A stretch of DNA of 64,000 nt from Eudromia elegans (Eukaryota; Chordata; Aves; Tinamiformes; Tinamidae): the NCBI GenBank assembly GCA_003342815.1, contig PTEX01000294.1:735265-799264 (forward strand). The letters are read 5' to 3'. Numbering within the stretch: position 1 is the stretch's first letter; each line of letters starts with the position of its first letter. The translations under genes and the position numbers were made by a program. The notes under the pieces were generated by a model. That model made no database searches, had not been told where the DNA came from, and saw only the letters and a list, made by a program, of their open reading frames with translations. Shown one piece after another: positions 37,299 to 52,200 of this stretch.

Positions 37299-40200
37299 CT
37301 GAAAGAGAGAGAGAGAAAAAAAAATCAGCTTTAATGTGCATGGTTTTCAAAGGCGAAGAGATGCACTTTTCATGAGTATTTGCTCTCCAGGAGCAGTTCT
37401 CCCTAACTGTGGCTTGTCTAATGTTGCCTTAGCTAAAGCTTCAAAATGCCCTTTCAAAGATAAAATTAGAATAATCTTGTTAAAGGCCTTCTCTTAGACC
37501 CTCAATGAAGGTCTGTGATGGACCTCCTGCATAACCAGCATCTAAAACGCTGACAGTCACAACCCATCATTCCCCAAATGTAAGGTGGAGATAACACCTT
37601 TAGCCTCATTTTTTCCTATCTTTTCCAGACTATGTGCTCTGGCATAGCACAGACCTCCTGTATTTTCTGTACACAACACAAGGAAGCTCTGGTCCTGTCC
37701 AGAGCTGGAGTAGCACACAGGTTGAGAATATAAAAAGAATCCATTTATTTCTGCTTCTATTTACACAGGTTCTGGAACTAAAACTGCATCTTTATACAAC
37801 TGAAATTTTGGGCAGTATTTGGATGTTCAAACAGCTCACAGCGTATCACACTGATTAGGAATTAGGCAGGTTTAAAGCAAAACAGAAGCCTTTCTTTGTC
37901 TATCTGGGGAAATGAGGACTAAAAGTAAATACAAAATGATGATTTCTACAAAAGCAAAGTTAGCTGCAATAAAGACTGTACAAAATAAACATGAAAAAAA
38001 GAAAGTTCTGTACACAAGTATTTTTTCTGCCCAAAATGTTTTCACTGTACACAATTACAATACACAATAAAACCATTGCAATCCTCACTGCAATTTCTGT
38101 GTACATACACAGTGCCAACTTGTCTAAGAAGATTCATAATACACTGCCATGAGCCCTCAGATCATTTTAAATACTTCGCCAGTTGAAATTCTGATCATGT
38201 ATTACATCATAAAACATCACATTCAAGACAATACAAATCAATAAAAATATCATCATCAGTCAGGCAGTGATTTAAAGCATTGAAGTTAAAGATCCACAGA
38301 GACATTTTATGCCAACAGGGGCAAAACTCTTTATATGTGAAGGTAAAACACTTTTTGAATCCAGACCTCCTTTGCTGAACTCTCCCAGTTTAGCAAAATG
38401 CCTCTACTTGACTTTTACGCCTTAGGTAATTGTATATTCAAGAGAAAACTATTAGATATGACAAAAAATTCTAGATTGCAGTTCCATAGTAAGTGGTGAA
38501 GGTTGTATTTTTAAGCATTACAACTAAGAGTTGTTTATGAAATTGGATGAGCGTGGTCGGTTCCTGAACAGGAAAAAAAAGCAAAGGAAAACCCTGAGAA
38601 CACAGTAAATGACATATTGCTGTAGAAACTCGAGCTCAATTCAACAAGCACTGAGTGTTTTGAAGTAGTAATCCATCGCAAGTACAAGGGTAGATAAAGA
38701 ACAAGAAAAATGAAAATTTAAAAATTGTTCAGTTGCTATCATCATATTAGACAAAGCACCTTTGCTCTGTTCAACCTTTGCCTTATTTGCTCTGGTCTTC
38801 TCTTACCTGGATAACAATTTCTGATGAGCTCTCTTCAGCTTGCTTTTGTGATATATTCTGAATGTGTACAAACTGGTTTGTTGTAGGCATTCCTTGGGCA
38901 TCGAGTTTCCTCTCTGTTAAAGTAGGACCGACAGCAGGAGGACTTGAACTGGATTCATTAGCTTTCTGTTGCTGGGGGATGGAAGTTGCCGTCATCCCTA
39001 GCGCAGTCACCCTCGGCACCTGGGTACAAGGTGACGACTCTGCTTCGCTAGCGAGTTTACTAGTGGACAGAGCCTTGCTCGGGGGATCCACTATTGTACT
39101 CTCTACGTTTGAATCAATCTGAGCTTCCATCATAGGCATTCCCGAAATCTCTGCTACCGCTGTCTTCCCGGGTGCCTGCGTGGGATATAGGCTCGTAACT
39201 GGCGATGCCAGCTTGGGCACAGAGCTGCCCCCTGCTACCTTTGAAACAGAAGGAGGCTGATGCCCCTCAAAAGTTATCTTTGTAACAGTGGATCCTTGCG
39301 TTATAATTGGAGGCTGCACCTGAAAATCAAATTTTTGTTGTGCATGTTACAGCTAGGTTTTTATTGAAATCTAATCAATTTTTTTTTTCCGAGGACAGTA
39401 TGGCACAAACAACATACTTGCTATTAGGAAGACAGTTTGAAACTCAGCGTTTTAACAAAGGAATTAGCAATGATAAAGAGTTAATTGAAGCCTGGGGAAA
39501 GGCAGATTTTGGGGCTGCTAGACAAGGACAAGCAGCAAAACACCACAGCAGCCTCGTTTTCCTTTGGGATTTACATCCCCATGTAAAATGTGTTAACATT
39601 CTCGCTTTTGTATATAAGGGACAGAAAAAAAGACACTGTAATTAAAATAACTTTCTTTTGTTCTTCCATATTTCTTACTCTTTAAATTTTCCCCTCCCAA
39701 GAAAAATCAAATTACTCCTGCACATAAAAGGCCTTCAACACTGGGCCGATGTAAACTACAAAGGAACACGTACAATGGAGAGCCTTAGGAGACTGCAATG
39801 TATTCACCTTTATTTCCACAGAAATAAAAAGTGCTACGGGAATGGAAATTAATAATGTGTCATTTCTAAAAGAGGAAAAGAAAATAATTAGGGACAAATT
39901 CCGTGCACCAGTGGCGGCAGAAATTCATAAGAACTGTCCAACAAAACACGTTTGTGAGCTCTATGGATTTTTTCCCCTATAACGTGTGCTTCTCTTCCCT
40001 AGTGTCAACCTTCTGATACGGTAATCAATACCAGCGGAATGAGGAGTTCTCTCTTGCCAGGACAAAACACTGCTACAGCAACAGGGTTGGTGTTTTGATT
40101 TTTTGTGGGTTTTTTTTGTGTATGGTTTTTTTTTTTTTCCTTGAACAGCGACGTTTATTTTGCATGCTATCAATATTCCGTTACCTGGCTTGCTGGCTGT

Positions 40201-43200
40201 TTCTCTGAAGAGGCAGGTAGCTGCATTTGACTCTGGGGGGGTTGGGGTTGCACGTAGATTTTTTGTGCCGTTGGTGCCTGTTGCAGTTTGGGCAGCTGCT
40301 GTGTGGTTTTTACTGCCAGCACCTGTACTACAGTTTGCTGTGGCTGTGCCACTAAGGTAGGGAGTTGCCTTTCTTTGGCCATCATGTGGTGTGGGGGGTG
40401 CTGTGCATCTGGTTTGGTCTGTGCTTGCTCTTGCTGCAGGGGGGTTAGCTTTTGATGCCTTATGGAAAGCTGGGGCATTTGTGGGAGTTTGTGCTGGATT
40501 TGATCAGCCTGCAGGTGGATTGTCTGCTTCTGCTTAGTCTGGAAACACTGCAGGGTTTTCACTTGCAGTTGAGTCTGTTCCAGCTGCGGTTGATTCAGTT
40601 TTTGTGGCTTCTGCGCCTGCGATTGTGTCAGGGCAGATCTGTAAAACAGGCCAGTCTGGGGATCTAAGGTGTCCATCTCTTCCACTTCTCCTTCCTCGGT
40701 TCCAAGCTGCTCACTGTGTTTGGTAAACGCACTGTGACTGCTTAAGGCCTTAAGAAGAAGTAGTTACAAGTCAGTTAGTAAAAAGCAGTCTCAGTTATAA
40801 AGCATACACAATCTTACAAAAAATGTTTTATTCTTCCAACTCATCTGCTACTTTACTACTTAATTTTACCTTATTTTTAAAATAGACTTATTTTACCATC
40901 ACAAACTACCAACTCATACATGAGAAAAAAATCACTGAACAACAATACTCTTCACACTGGATTCACGATACCTAAGCAACTGTAGCTGTTTTTCCCTTGA
41001 TATGCTATGTTTCTATGTGAAATTAGTATCTGCATAACTAATTCTCAACGGTGATTACATAGTCCTTGTACTCGCCAGACTAAGGTTCAAAATCCTTCAA
41101 GTTCCATAGCAGTTTGATATGGAGTCTTATGGGTCTTTATTAAAAGTAGAGTCTCTCAACATTTTAAGTTCTTATTCTGCCTCGAGAGCCTAGTTATCTT
41201 CTGCATTCCTTCCACAGCTCCCTGTACACCTAGAAACTATTCCTATTATAACTGGATCCTCTCTTCTCTTTTTCCTCAAAATCATATTGCAATTCTTGTG
41301 CCTGGCACAGGCACTGATCTTTTGAGGGAACTGAGGGAGCAAGAGATCAATGTTACTATGCTCTATATTGTTATTATCTATCTGTTAATAAGCGTTGTCA
41401 GCAGTATGAAGGAACCCACTCAAACACCAATCAATACGCTCTCTGCTGCAGGTTTATGACCTGTCTTTGTCCAGTTGATCTCCCTAGACATTACAGCAAT
41501 GCAGAGTTGAGTTATGTGCATTCACCTGGGGTAGTCTATTATTCTTCTGTGATAAAAATCCAGTTCTTGAATGAAGGAATCAACGCAATTTCAGTAGGAT
41601 TTCATAAGATACAGGCTTTGCTTTAGTGATTTGGCCTCTTGGGACTTCCTACCATGCATGTCTAAATACAATCTTTTTGGTTCAGTAAGTAAAGAAGTTT
41701 ATACTTTCACAAACTAAAGCCCTCTAAACAAAAAGAGATCGTATGCTCTAAGATACACAGCCTGGGTTCTGCTTCATCCCCTACATTAGGGCCTGAAGAA
41801 CCCAGCCCCTCTGTAATGCACCCTTCCCACCAAAACATGCACCGTTAAAACGAAGTTACTAATGTGCAGCTGCACTGGCAGCAACACGAGACACTCATTC
41901 AAACCAAGCTGTGGTCCTAGGTAAGGACCACATAAGCTGTTGGTGTATAGACTGTTGGGAAAAGAAAGAGTACAACCTGCTGCATGATATGGGTAATTGC
42001 GCCCGTGGAGGATGCGGGGATGGATTTCACCACCACAGAAGTCTGCGTTGCTGTCTGCGACTGAGCCACGTGCTGCAGCAGAGTCCTCTGGGGCTGCGAC
42101 GACTGCTGGTGGGGCTGAGACCGATGGCTGACTGAAAGGAAAGAGGTGAGTGGTGCTTCCCCAAAGCCAACGCTGAAAATACAACTGTCTGCTTTGTGCT
42201 TAACCTTCAGCCAAACGAGATATGAGCACGGAACAAGTCTTTTACTGTATGCTAGCTTCAACCTTAAGCACAGTTTTATTCTGAGATGCTACTTAAAATA
42301 ACATCCCAGGGGGTTCTTTTTGTCTGCAATTTCCAAGCGATCATGCTTGGCCTGTATCTCCCTGGCCTCCCTCTCCCAAAGCACAGGCTCTGTAAAGAGC
42401 ACCTATTCTCAATTTTCAACAGGGCTCTTCATACCTCACTGGCACAACACTGCAAAGCACAAGTTATTCTCTAATATATTCACTGCTGAAAGCATTGACT
42501 GCAATTAAGAATGGCAAGCCTTGCCCACTGAGTATCTACTGATGATAAATTGTGAGAAATCATCTTTGGAGCATGGCTTAAGTGTGCAGGACCGGCAATT
42601 AGAAAATTATTCAGGATTTAAGCAAGGAAGGTTGATCAGAAATCAGACAAAAATGGAGATCTTGGTCTCCATGTACTAAAAAATGGTCTAATTCACTTTT
42701 TAAGTAAATCTAATACCAGTTAGAAAGCTATGGTTATAGCTCTTTCATTAAACAGTGGATTGGCAGAGAAATGATCTTCAGATGAGGAAAAAAACAAACC
42801 ATTCTATATTGCAGTCACTGATAAGCCAAGGAGTCACTGACACAACAAGAATTCAAATTAGTTTATGTCATTCCATACAGTATTTAAATATTTAATTAAC
42901 TTCTGAAATGTCACAAAATACTGACTGAGGTAGAAGTAAAGAAAATTTTATATTCAGTTATTATACAACTGAAGTTTTACAGTTACTAGGGATCTTGCTG
43001 ACAGGCTAAATTTTGATTCGATATAATAATTTTACTTTCCCACTCCAAGAAAGGAGTTGGATTATACTGATACTGGCCTGCATGTTGTGCCAGATCCACC
43101 ATAAATATCCCAAACAGTTCCTGCTAAATTTTAAACTTCATTTAAAAATAAAGTTTCTAACCTATGTGGTTGTGTAGATATTCTTCCGAATGTGAACCAA

Positions 43201-46200
43201 TACAGTGTTGTCTTCCTGAGTCTGCAGACAGACAAAAAGGGTAACGCTGAGATGTGTGAACTGCTCCTTTCATCTTGCTAGGAAGTTCATGCTGACCCCA
43301 AATCCCATTTGTGCCTCATCCTATAAGGCACATGCACGAGATTTCCCCACAGGCTACAGCTTGTTTGTTGACTTCCTAATGAATTTGCTAGCAGAAAAAA
43401 AAATATAGCTGCTTGGATTACTGAAGCATCCTGAGATCACACACTAAAACAAAAGGAAATGCCCAATTCCAGAGTTCCCTGGCAGCATTCACTCCAACTC
43501 AGGGAAGGAGGAGGAAGAAGAGAAAGAGGGAGGAGTAAAATAACCAATTTTGTGCTGTAACAGTTCGCCCCAAGTCAATTCACAGAATACTGCATTCCTG
43601 TAATAGGGTCTTGTAAATCACCTCATGGTTTATGAAAATCACTATTTTCAAATAGTGCAGTGTTTCAAACTAGCTCAGAGAAGTCATTTTTTACAGTATG
43701 TCCCAGGGAAATCTGCACATGGGACCTGGAATACAAGCACAATCGATGTACCTGATTATGTCAGGGAACATGACTGACTCCTGGGTTAATTGGAGACTGG
43801 TTTAAGGCTATTTGTTGTACTTCTGAATGTGTTTCAGAAGGAAACCAAGAGAGCATGACTGAAATATTCAAAATTGAAGCCAGATACAGTAAGTGCTATT
43901 TCAATTGCCCCAACAAACTCTCAAAACACACACAATTCCACATAACTTAGACTGCACAAGAAATGGAAGTGAGGGGTGGAAAGAAGAGGAGAAAGAGAAA
44001 TGGAAAGCTCAGGTTGAAAATCTAATATTAGAAACCCTAAAGTTCAATTTGAACTGATACATTTTGCTACAATCAAGTTTTATTCCTCTTTTCCAGTGTA
44101 CATTTCTATTTCTGTTTTCCAAATTAGAGATCAATAATTTGAATGCAAGAAATTAAAACAAACAAGAAAAAAATTGATCAATTGATCCTTTCACATATAT
44201 ATGGAAGGTGGCTCCAGGCTACTGTCCTAGGGTAGAGAACACAAAATTCAAACTATAATTAGAGAAGTATCCAGTGGAAGGGATTCAAGGACTGGGACAA
44301 CATAGGCACCCAGACAGAATGTGTCAGACTTAAAATGTTTGCAATTCAGTCCCCCCAGTACTTCAGTTTAAATAATCCACTTGCCTAAAGCAGGTAAATT
44401 TAGCAGTTGAAGGCCTTCTAACAAATGAACAAGACAGGGATTACATTTGAAAGCTAAATGTTCACTTCGACAAAAATCTCACTTTTTGGTGGTAAGTAGT
44501 AACGTTTTGCAATAATGAGTTAAACTCAAAGTCTGACTCCTCTCAATATGCACAGAATTAGCACATAGTTCCTGCAACTTCATTTCTTCTTTTTCTCTAA
44601 AGGCAACAAGTGAACAGCCTGTCCCTTGCTATCACATCAGAAGACAGAAAGTCTGTTTAAAACTAGTATACATTGAAGCAACAACCCTTTCTTTGCATTA
44701 GAAATATTCTCCAATGTCTCAGAAAGGCAGATGTAATCTCTGCCCCCTGCAGAGGTTCTAGGAAAAAACACCACTCATTTCTACTACAAAAAATATAGTG
44801 AAATACATAAATGAAACATATCCCAAGAAATCCCCAAAAGGAAGTCCCTAGACTTCAACTGCAAAGCCATCATCCCAAAATATCTTAGTCGCTTACCAGT
44901 TGTGATATATTCAGCAACTAATTCTGACTCCACCACAGCAATTGAAGGACTTTCTGGAGAATGCCTCTTTTCTTGGGTCATCTGGATTGGGACAGCCATT
45001 TGGCTCAAGTCAATGGTAGGCTGTCTTGGCTTTGATTCCAGCTTCTCCTTCACTGCTTTAAAAGATCACAAAAGCATCAGATTTAGCAAAACAAACCTCC
45101 AATATTGATGCAAGATTTAATTAAACAGTGAATATTATACAACAGTTTTAAACAATTTTTTACAAGATAAAAGTGCAGAAATCAAAGTGATTCAAGGCAG
45201 GTGCAATTGCAAATTGCTGTTTAAGGAAACAGCAGCTGACTGCTTTGAAGTGATCCTAAGGAAAAAAACAACACATTTTCGCACCTGTTGTCTGCTGAAG
45301 TTCCAACAGGGCTTTTATTGTGGAAGTAGCTGATTGAGATTCACTGGATACATCCTGGTAAATTATCGTAGGGCTTGTGTCCACGGCTATTTCATGCTCT
45401 GACCAATCCTGACTTCTTGAAGCAATCACATGGACTACAGGCTGAGAATCTGTTTGCAAAAGACGGACACATCAAGTCATCACAGATCCACTGGAGTAGA
45501 AACTTCAAAATGCACAAAGTGGGACTAGAGTTCAAAATTCCATCACGTTGTCCATCAGATTGCTTAATACTGCCATGAGTGCATGCTTTCATTCTGCAGT
45601 ACTTTAGATTTTATTACAAGTGACTCTTGAAGCAAAACACATCTAATGCTATCAACAGCTTTCAATAAAAGACAGATTCTATTTCTTAGTTGCTTATAAA
45701 GCTTTGATTTGAACCATCAAAGTTAAGCAGGTTACTTTGTATGTTGAACCTCCCTTGGACTGAACTTTTTTCAGAGGTTTTAGAGGCTCAGAAGATCAAA
45801 ATATAGTCAGTACTCTGCATTTAAACACATCTAAAATTTGTTAAGTTTGCTAAATCTTCTAAGCTTTTTCCAGTTAACTTAAAATGATGGTACACACCAA
45901 CAGTTACTGAATTATATTGGTGACCAGTAGAAATTGAAGAGAATTCAGAATAGAAAAGGCACGTAAATATTTAAGTTGAAAGAACTTTATAGGCAGACAT
46001 CTGCTTTTTTCTGATACAGTGATAGGCCCTACAGTTAGAGTCACAGAATCACAGTTCCTCTTGATCACAGACTGGCTGCTATTTATGCATTGATCTTCCT
46101 CTCCTCATTAGGAGGACTGCATCTGTGGTTATCATGGCATGAAGCCAGGCTAGCACCTCCACAAGGGGTGCAGGTCTGCTCCATCTCCCAACACATATGC

Positions 46201-49200
46201 GAATTCCCATAAAAAGACTAAAATCTATGTTGGCCACATGTCTGAGGTCTCAGTAATGCAACAGAAAGGTAATGCAACAAATTCAAAGTGAGTGGCAAAG
46301 CAGGGGTTGCCAAATCGACTAGGAACACAGACTAGAGGCCACATAGTTGATAGGTTGGGTAAGGCTGCAAAAACAGAGATGCAGTAAGCTTAATGAAATT
46401 AGCTAGCACATTTGAGAGACAGTGTCATCTTATTTGATGCAACACTAACACGCACCTTGCGAGCTCTGGGAGGACTCTGTAGAGGACGAGCTGCTATCCG
46501 TGTAGCTTTGTGGTTCTTCTTTCACTTCTGGGAGAGAAGAGTTTCCTGTCTCTGTGACCCTGGACGCCTGTTGTAATGTTTCAGTTACCAACTGCCTCGT
46601 TTGCTCGCTCACGACCGTCGCTTGAAATGTCACTGGCTTTGGCTTTATAAGAACCTAATTAGAAAGACAGATTCTGTGTATATTAAGAGCACTCACAAAA
46701 GTAGAACTAAGCAACTGAGCAACAGGACAGTGTGCCACTAAAACAGATAAATGTGCAAGACTTACATTACCATAGTATTACACTAAAAAAGTCTACCTGT
46801 GAATCCACAAGTCTGGTTATTGAACTACAAAGCTAATAAACAGCAGTGCACAAGAATATACTTCTCATTTCAGTAATGTGCAGTGCTAAACAGTTGTTCT
46901 TCAGGGCTGGATACAACTATAGGGCAGACAAAATTAAACTACCTAAGTGGCCTGGAACATGCACCAGAGTGACAGGACCTGTCTTCTCAGGTCGGTCATA
47001 TTCCCGTCTTGGACAATCAGGACACAAAACCAAACAACAACAACAGATAAAATGTTTTTTATGTACCAAGTACAACCAGAGAAAGTTGAAACAGCATCCA
47101 GAAATAGACCAGGTTCTCTGTGTACAGCCGCACCAAGCACACAAGGCTGCAGGTACAACATGAAGATACACTAAAACATATATAGATCAATTTCAATAAA
47201 ATTCCCAATTTTCAAAGATGATCCATCTCCCCAGAGGAGAATACATAGCATTTTTATTTCTCATGACTTAATCTTTAGTTTTAAGTCTTAACCAGGTATC
47301 TAGAACCATGTTCAGACATTTTAAGTTTCACCTACGCTCAGAATTTTCATTTGGCTTTTTCTAGGCATCCAGAAACAGCTAACAATGTAAACACTGTGTT
47401 CTAGAAGCCAGAAACAAAACCACCTGATTAAGATCCCATGTCTTATTCCCCACAGACAAATACTACATATGTTAATCCCTGCAACAGATGCGGTAATACA
47501 GTGAAAAATTATTTACTTCCCATTAAAATTTAGGGGTACACTTCAAGACAGAAATGGGACCTCACTGTACCTGCGTTTTCCCTTGCTGACCATAAACAAT
47601 TTTAGTTGGGATGATTTTGGTGGCTGGCTGGACCGTGGACCCTATTCCTTTTGGCTGTGTAACAATCATTTTTGTGATGGGTCTTGTGGCAGTGATGATA
47701 GCAGGTTTTGCTCCTGCTGGCACTGCCTGAATAGTTTTCTCCCCCTGCAGAGAAGCCAAAATTTACAGGTTAACTGAGTGAAATACTTTAGAGAGAGACC
47801 CACTTCTCTAAAAAAAAAAAAGAAGAATAAAAAAAAATAGTTATACATGACTGCATACCATGAAATCAACTTGTTGATGTTAGAGCTGGATGTACTTAAG
47901 ATGAAGAATGTTAAAAGATGAAGAATTAAAAAAAAAAAAATTGCTTTGAAAGGAAAAGCTACCAAAACCTCATTTTGCACTACTTTTTTTTTTGTTCAAA
48001 ATTTAAGAATAAATTACACTGACAGGTTTTTGAAAGTGCTTCAAAGAATTCATGCAAGTTGGAACTTCCCTCAAATCCTCTGCAAAAGTTTTTTAGAAGT
48101 TCTTATTCCTAACAACTCTTAACTTTGGCAAGGTATTTTACAAAATCTGAATCAAAATTAAATATTATAAAAAGAAATTATATGCTCATATTATTACCAC
48201 CACTGAAATATTAGGTTTGGGTATTTCTTTTATTTTAGAAGTTAATGTACTTAAAAAAAAATGCAGAATCACAACTGTTTCATGGAAAGCTGATTTTGAA
48301 AGACTTATGACATACGAGTAGCATACTGATATCTTAAGAATAGTGATGAAACTGAGCAAGCTTGCTTTTTAATGCTGCACAGTAATAAAGCAGATGAGGC
48401 ATTCCTATCAAGTAGACAGATCACCACCTTGATGTATCATTGCATTTTCCTGATTCCTACTTCATAGTGTGATGAGATTCTTTAGTGAAAACAGCTTGAG
48501 GTATTTGCTCTTAAATTATAAAAAAGTTTGAAAGTTTGAAATCTTCTAAAAAAGTTCCTAGGAGGGGGAAAAAACCTTAACATGCTTCCCTATTCAGCTC
48601 TGCTACACAAGAAGATACTAAAGATTACGCCATTAAGGTACTATCACATAAAGTTCTCAGTTTTACCTAAAAACATACAGTAGTTTCATCATTTTGGTAA
48701 GTCAGCACTTGAAGGTGACCCCAGCTGAAGCAAGAAACTTGATTTTGTTCTTACTGCACATCAAGTTATCCAAAAATAATTCATCATTACACAATACTCA
48801 GGAACAGGACATTACAGTACTAAGACTGACATAAAAGGTAGCACCCTTACTCTGAAGATACCACTTATTTCTGCCCTTTACCTACAAGGGATACACAGCT
48901 GGAGATTCAAATCCATAACGCAGGACGACGATTCTTGTTGTAACAATAGCAGTATTAAGATTTGAGTCATTTTATTCTACTTAATCCCTTCAGGATTACA
49001 AAGTCATCAACCAAAGAAAAAGGGCAAACACAAAATTGAAAGTTTTTACTTTTAATTAAGTTCTGGAAGATTCCCTGCTTGTTTTAAGGATCTTGCATGC
49101 CCTGTAGAATATACTTGTTTATCAAACATGCCTACACTAGAACATGAAGCATCTGTTAAGTCATTCATGCACAGTCTGCTTTTAATAGGGACTGAAGCAG

Positions 49201-52200
49201 AAAGAATGCAGCAGCAATCACACGTCTTGTCACTTGGTTTACAGGTTTTTGATCTTGAAACTCCTACTTACCCCAGCATTGAGCAGCGTTGTGACAACAT
49301 TTTTGCCTGGAAGTCCTTGAATTGTAGTTCCTTTTCCAGTAGTCTTTTGCACAACAATCACATTGGGTTTGGACGTCATTGGAATTGTAGTGATTTTGGT
49401 CGTAGTTCCTAAATATTCAAGAAAAAGAAGTAGCATCCAGTTTATAAAATGTAGATTTCCTTTCACTTTAGACACTAGTGAGCTGCATTTCATTGTATTG
49501 AAATCTGTCAAGCAGAGCAGTGAGTTGTTGAAGTTGAGTTTTAACAGCAGTGTGTGAAATGGGAATACATCTCCTCTAAACATACAAATTACATGCTTCC
49601 TCCACATATCTTTCATACCCAATAAAAAAAGGCAGGTGCATGACAGTATTTTCTTAGAATAACATACTTAACTTTTGGAAGGCTACAGTTGTAGAAGGGA
49701 AACACTAACATTCAACTCAAGGCCATATTCCCATAGATAACAACTGACTTTACAGTGTAAAGATAATACCTACAGATGAATGCACACATCAAAACCAGAA
49801 TCTCTTCAAAAGAAAGTTGTGAATTATAACTGATGTAATATAAAAGGTTACTACTGGATTGGAAAAAAAGGGCTATTATTTTATATAATCAGCTTGTAAA
49901 AGCTGCGTTTGAGTTGTTTAGACCTTCCTCTCCTTTTTAAGGAAAGTTACCTTGGTTATTTTTCTTCCTCTTCCAATATTTAATTAGTTCCATTTCCTGT
50001 AGTAGGTTTTTGTTTACCTGCAGTGACAAGTAATTCTGGACAGCCCTGCATGTAATGTCTGACCAACCCAGACATCTAAGGCACTACTGCTCTCAGGTTA
50101 CTATTTCATTATCTACACAGACAGTTTTCTACCGCATCTTCTATTTTTTTTCTGTCTGAAGAAAGTATCACTTAGGAGAGCTACAAACCAAGAATTCCCC
50201 TCATCACCTTCAATCCATCACTGATATTGGGAATGTATTTCACTATGTATTTCAATTAACAACAATACTAACACTGGAAAACGGAAGACGTTCTACGATG
50301 AAACCATTGTGTTCTTGTGAATGACTTACACAGCAATAAATGTCTGGTAGGGCTCTTACCAGAATAGAAATAAACAAATACAACAACACAGAAACACCCT
50401 TTCCAAATTTGTGTAATCTCAGGACAAGCAGGGGAACCCTTATGAAGACCAGCTAAGGGTTCCCCTACATAAACTGGTGCGCTGAAAGACAGTGACATTA
50501 GCACTTGGCTACAAGCTCACCAGTTTACCTAGAAATCTGCTCAACTATTCTTCATAAACGCATCAGGCTAAACGAGTTACTCATTCACAAAGAAGCAACT
50601 GCTTTAGCTCCAAAATGAGCTGAGTTTTGGTAAAAATTAAGATCTGATATATCCAGCACCTGTACCAGACTACACTCCCGCATGTATTAATCAGCCCTTC
50701 TACAAAGTCCCTGTAACACCTTCTGATGAACTGAGTTGGCTGGTGCCACATTGAGTACCTACTAAACACACACAGTGGGAGACCTAAGAAATTTAAGGGT
50801 CTTGGGAGACAGGAAGAATATCACAAACACAACCTGATGTTTATTTGTACCCAGCTAGATACTGCAGCAAATCTTGTCTTGATTATGATAGTTTAAGTCT
50901 AAAATTGGCACTAAAAAGGTGAAATGTGTGTGTGTGTGCACTGGGTCTTGGTCTTAAAATAGACTTTGTGCTTGAACCCTGTATTCACAGAAAGCATCAA
51001 GGGCGGTCAGAAGACTAATGTAAAGATAAGCAGCAGCAATCTGCATAAGACTGGGAGGAAAACCACTAGTTAGAGTATGGGATAAGGGAAAGACAAAAAC
51101 AAAGAGAGGAAAGGAACGAGGAGGAGACTGCACACATTGGGCTCTACACGTACTGTTGGTTATTTTGGCAAGGAGTGAGTGGAAGAGAAAAGGGCAGCAT
51201 CAAGATTCCAGATTACTTTAGATTGAGCTACTATATAGCTGTATGATGCCCTTCAGCAAAGGACAATATTCTACTCCTTCAGATTTCTCATTCCCAGTTT
51301 CCCTCCCATTAAGTGCTTCCTTCTTAAACCTTAGAACTGCTGTAATCTATGAGAATACTCTCCTTCCATACCTTCCACCCATCACTTTCCTTTTCAGTGC
51401 CAGTCAGTTTTCTTCCAAATCAACTTCTCTTCCCACAAAGGCCCTACTAATTACTAGAGCACACATCCCATAGAAAAGATATGAACAGTTACAGTGAGTC
51501 TAAACTTGAAGTAAGTCTCAATATCAAAGTACTCATACGCCTACCAGAAACAATATTACTGCTGATAATCTTGCCTCCCAGCGTAGCCAGCGATTTTGGT
51601 ACTACTGTGATGATGCTACCGCTCGTGGTTTTCACATAAGTAGCAGCTCCTGGAGTTCCAGCCATCCGAGCCCCTAGCGAAGGACTGACCGTTGGTCTTG
51701 TATATGTTGCCTGGGTCCCTGTTTTGAAGAAAAGACAAGAAAGTCATCTTTTGGAATACGCTATTCTACCAGTTCTTACGGAAAAGGTTAAATGAGAAGG
51801 AAAATGTTAGATTTAATTCTAAGAGACAACATACTGCAATTTACTACCACCCTTTACAGCCTTCATATTTTAAAACTGCAAAGCAATATTCAAGTATATG
51901 CCAATTTTAACGTAAGATTTTGTGAGGCATTATATCAAAATGCTCCAAAGTCTAGTGCATTTTCATTGGTGTCCTTGTCCTAAGGGCTTTTCTTTACAAT
52001 AGGTGTTAGACCTACAGATGAGTGACAGACCTACGTTTGCCAGGTACTTCAGTAGAGGCATGAGAGATCATCTGCTAACACAACCAGAACCGAACAATTC
52101 TTCTCTTGAAAAAGATCTATCATCTCACTTATCCCATGAGACAACCCACTTAGAAAACCACAAATTACTGCCCTAAAATAGCATTCTAAGTGAAAATAAA

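Noticed and set aside
46036..46080. Text agtcacagaatcacag resembling a reversed CR1 tail
   Set aside because: The match stops after a few bases and the following sequence does not resemble CR1; too weak to call.
46846..47174. Open frames on both strands within an EMSY intron
   Set aside because: No matching splice sites in phase with EMSY and no known domain; likely chance.
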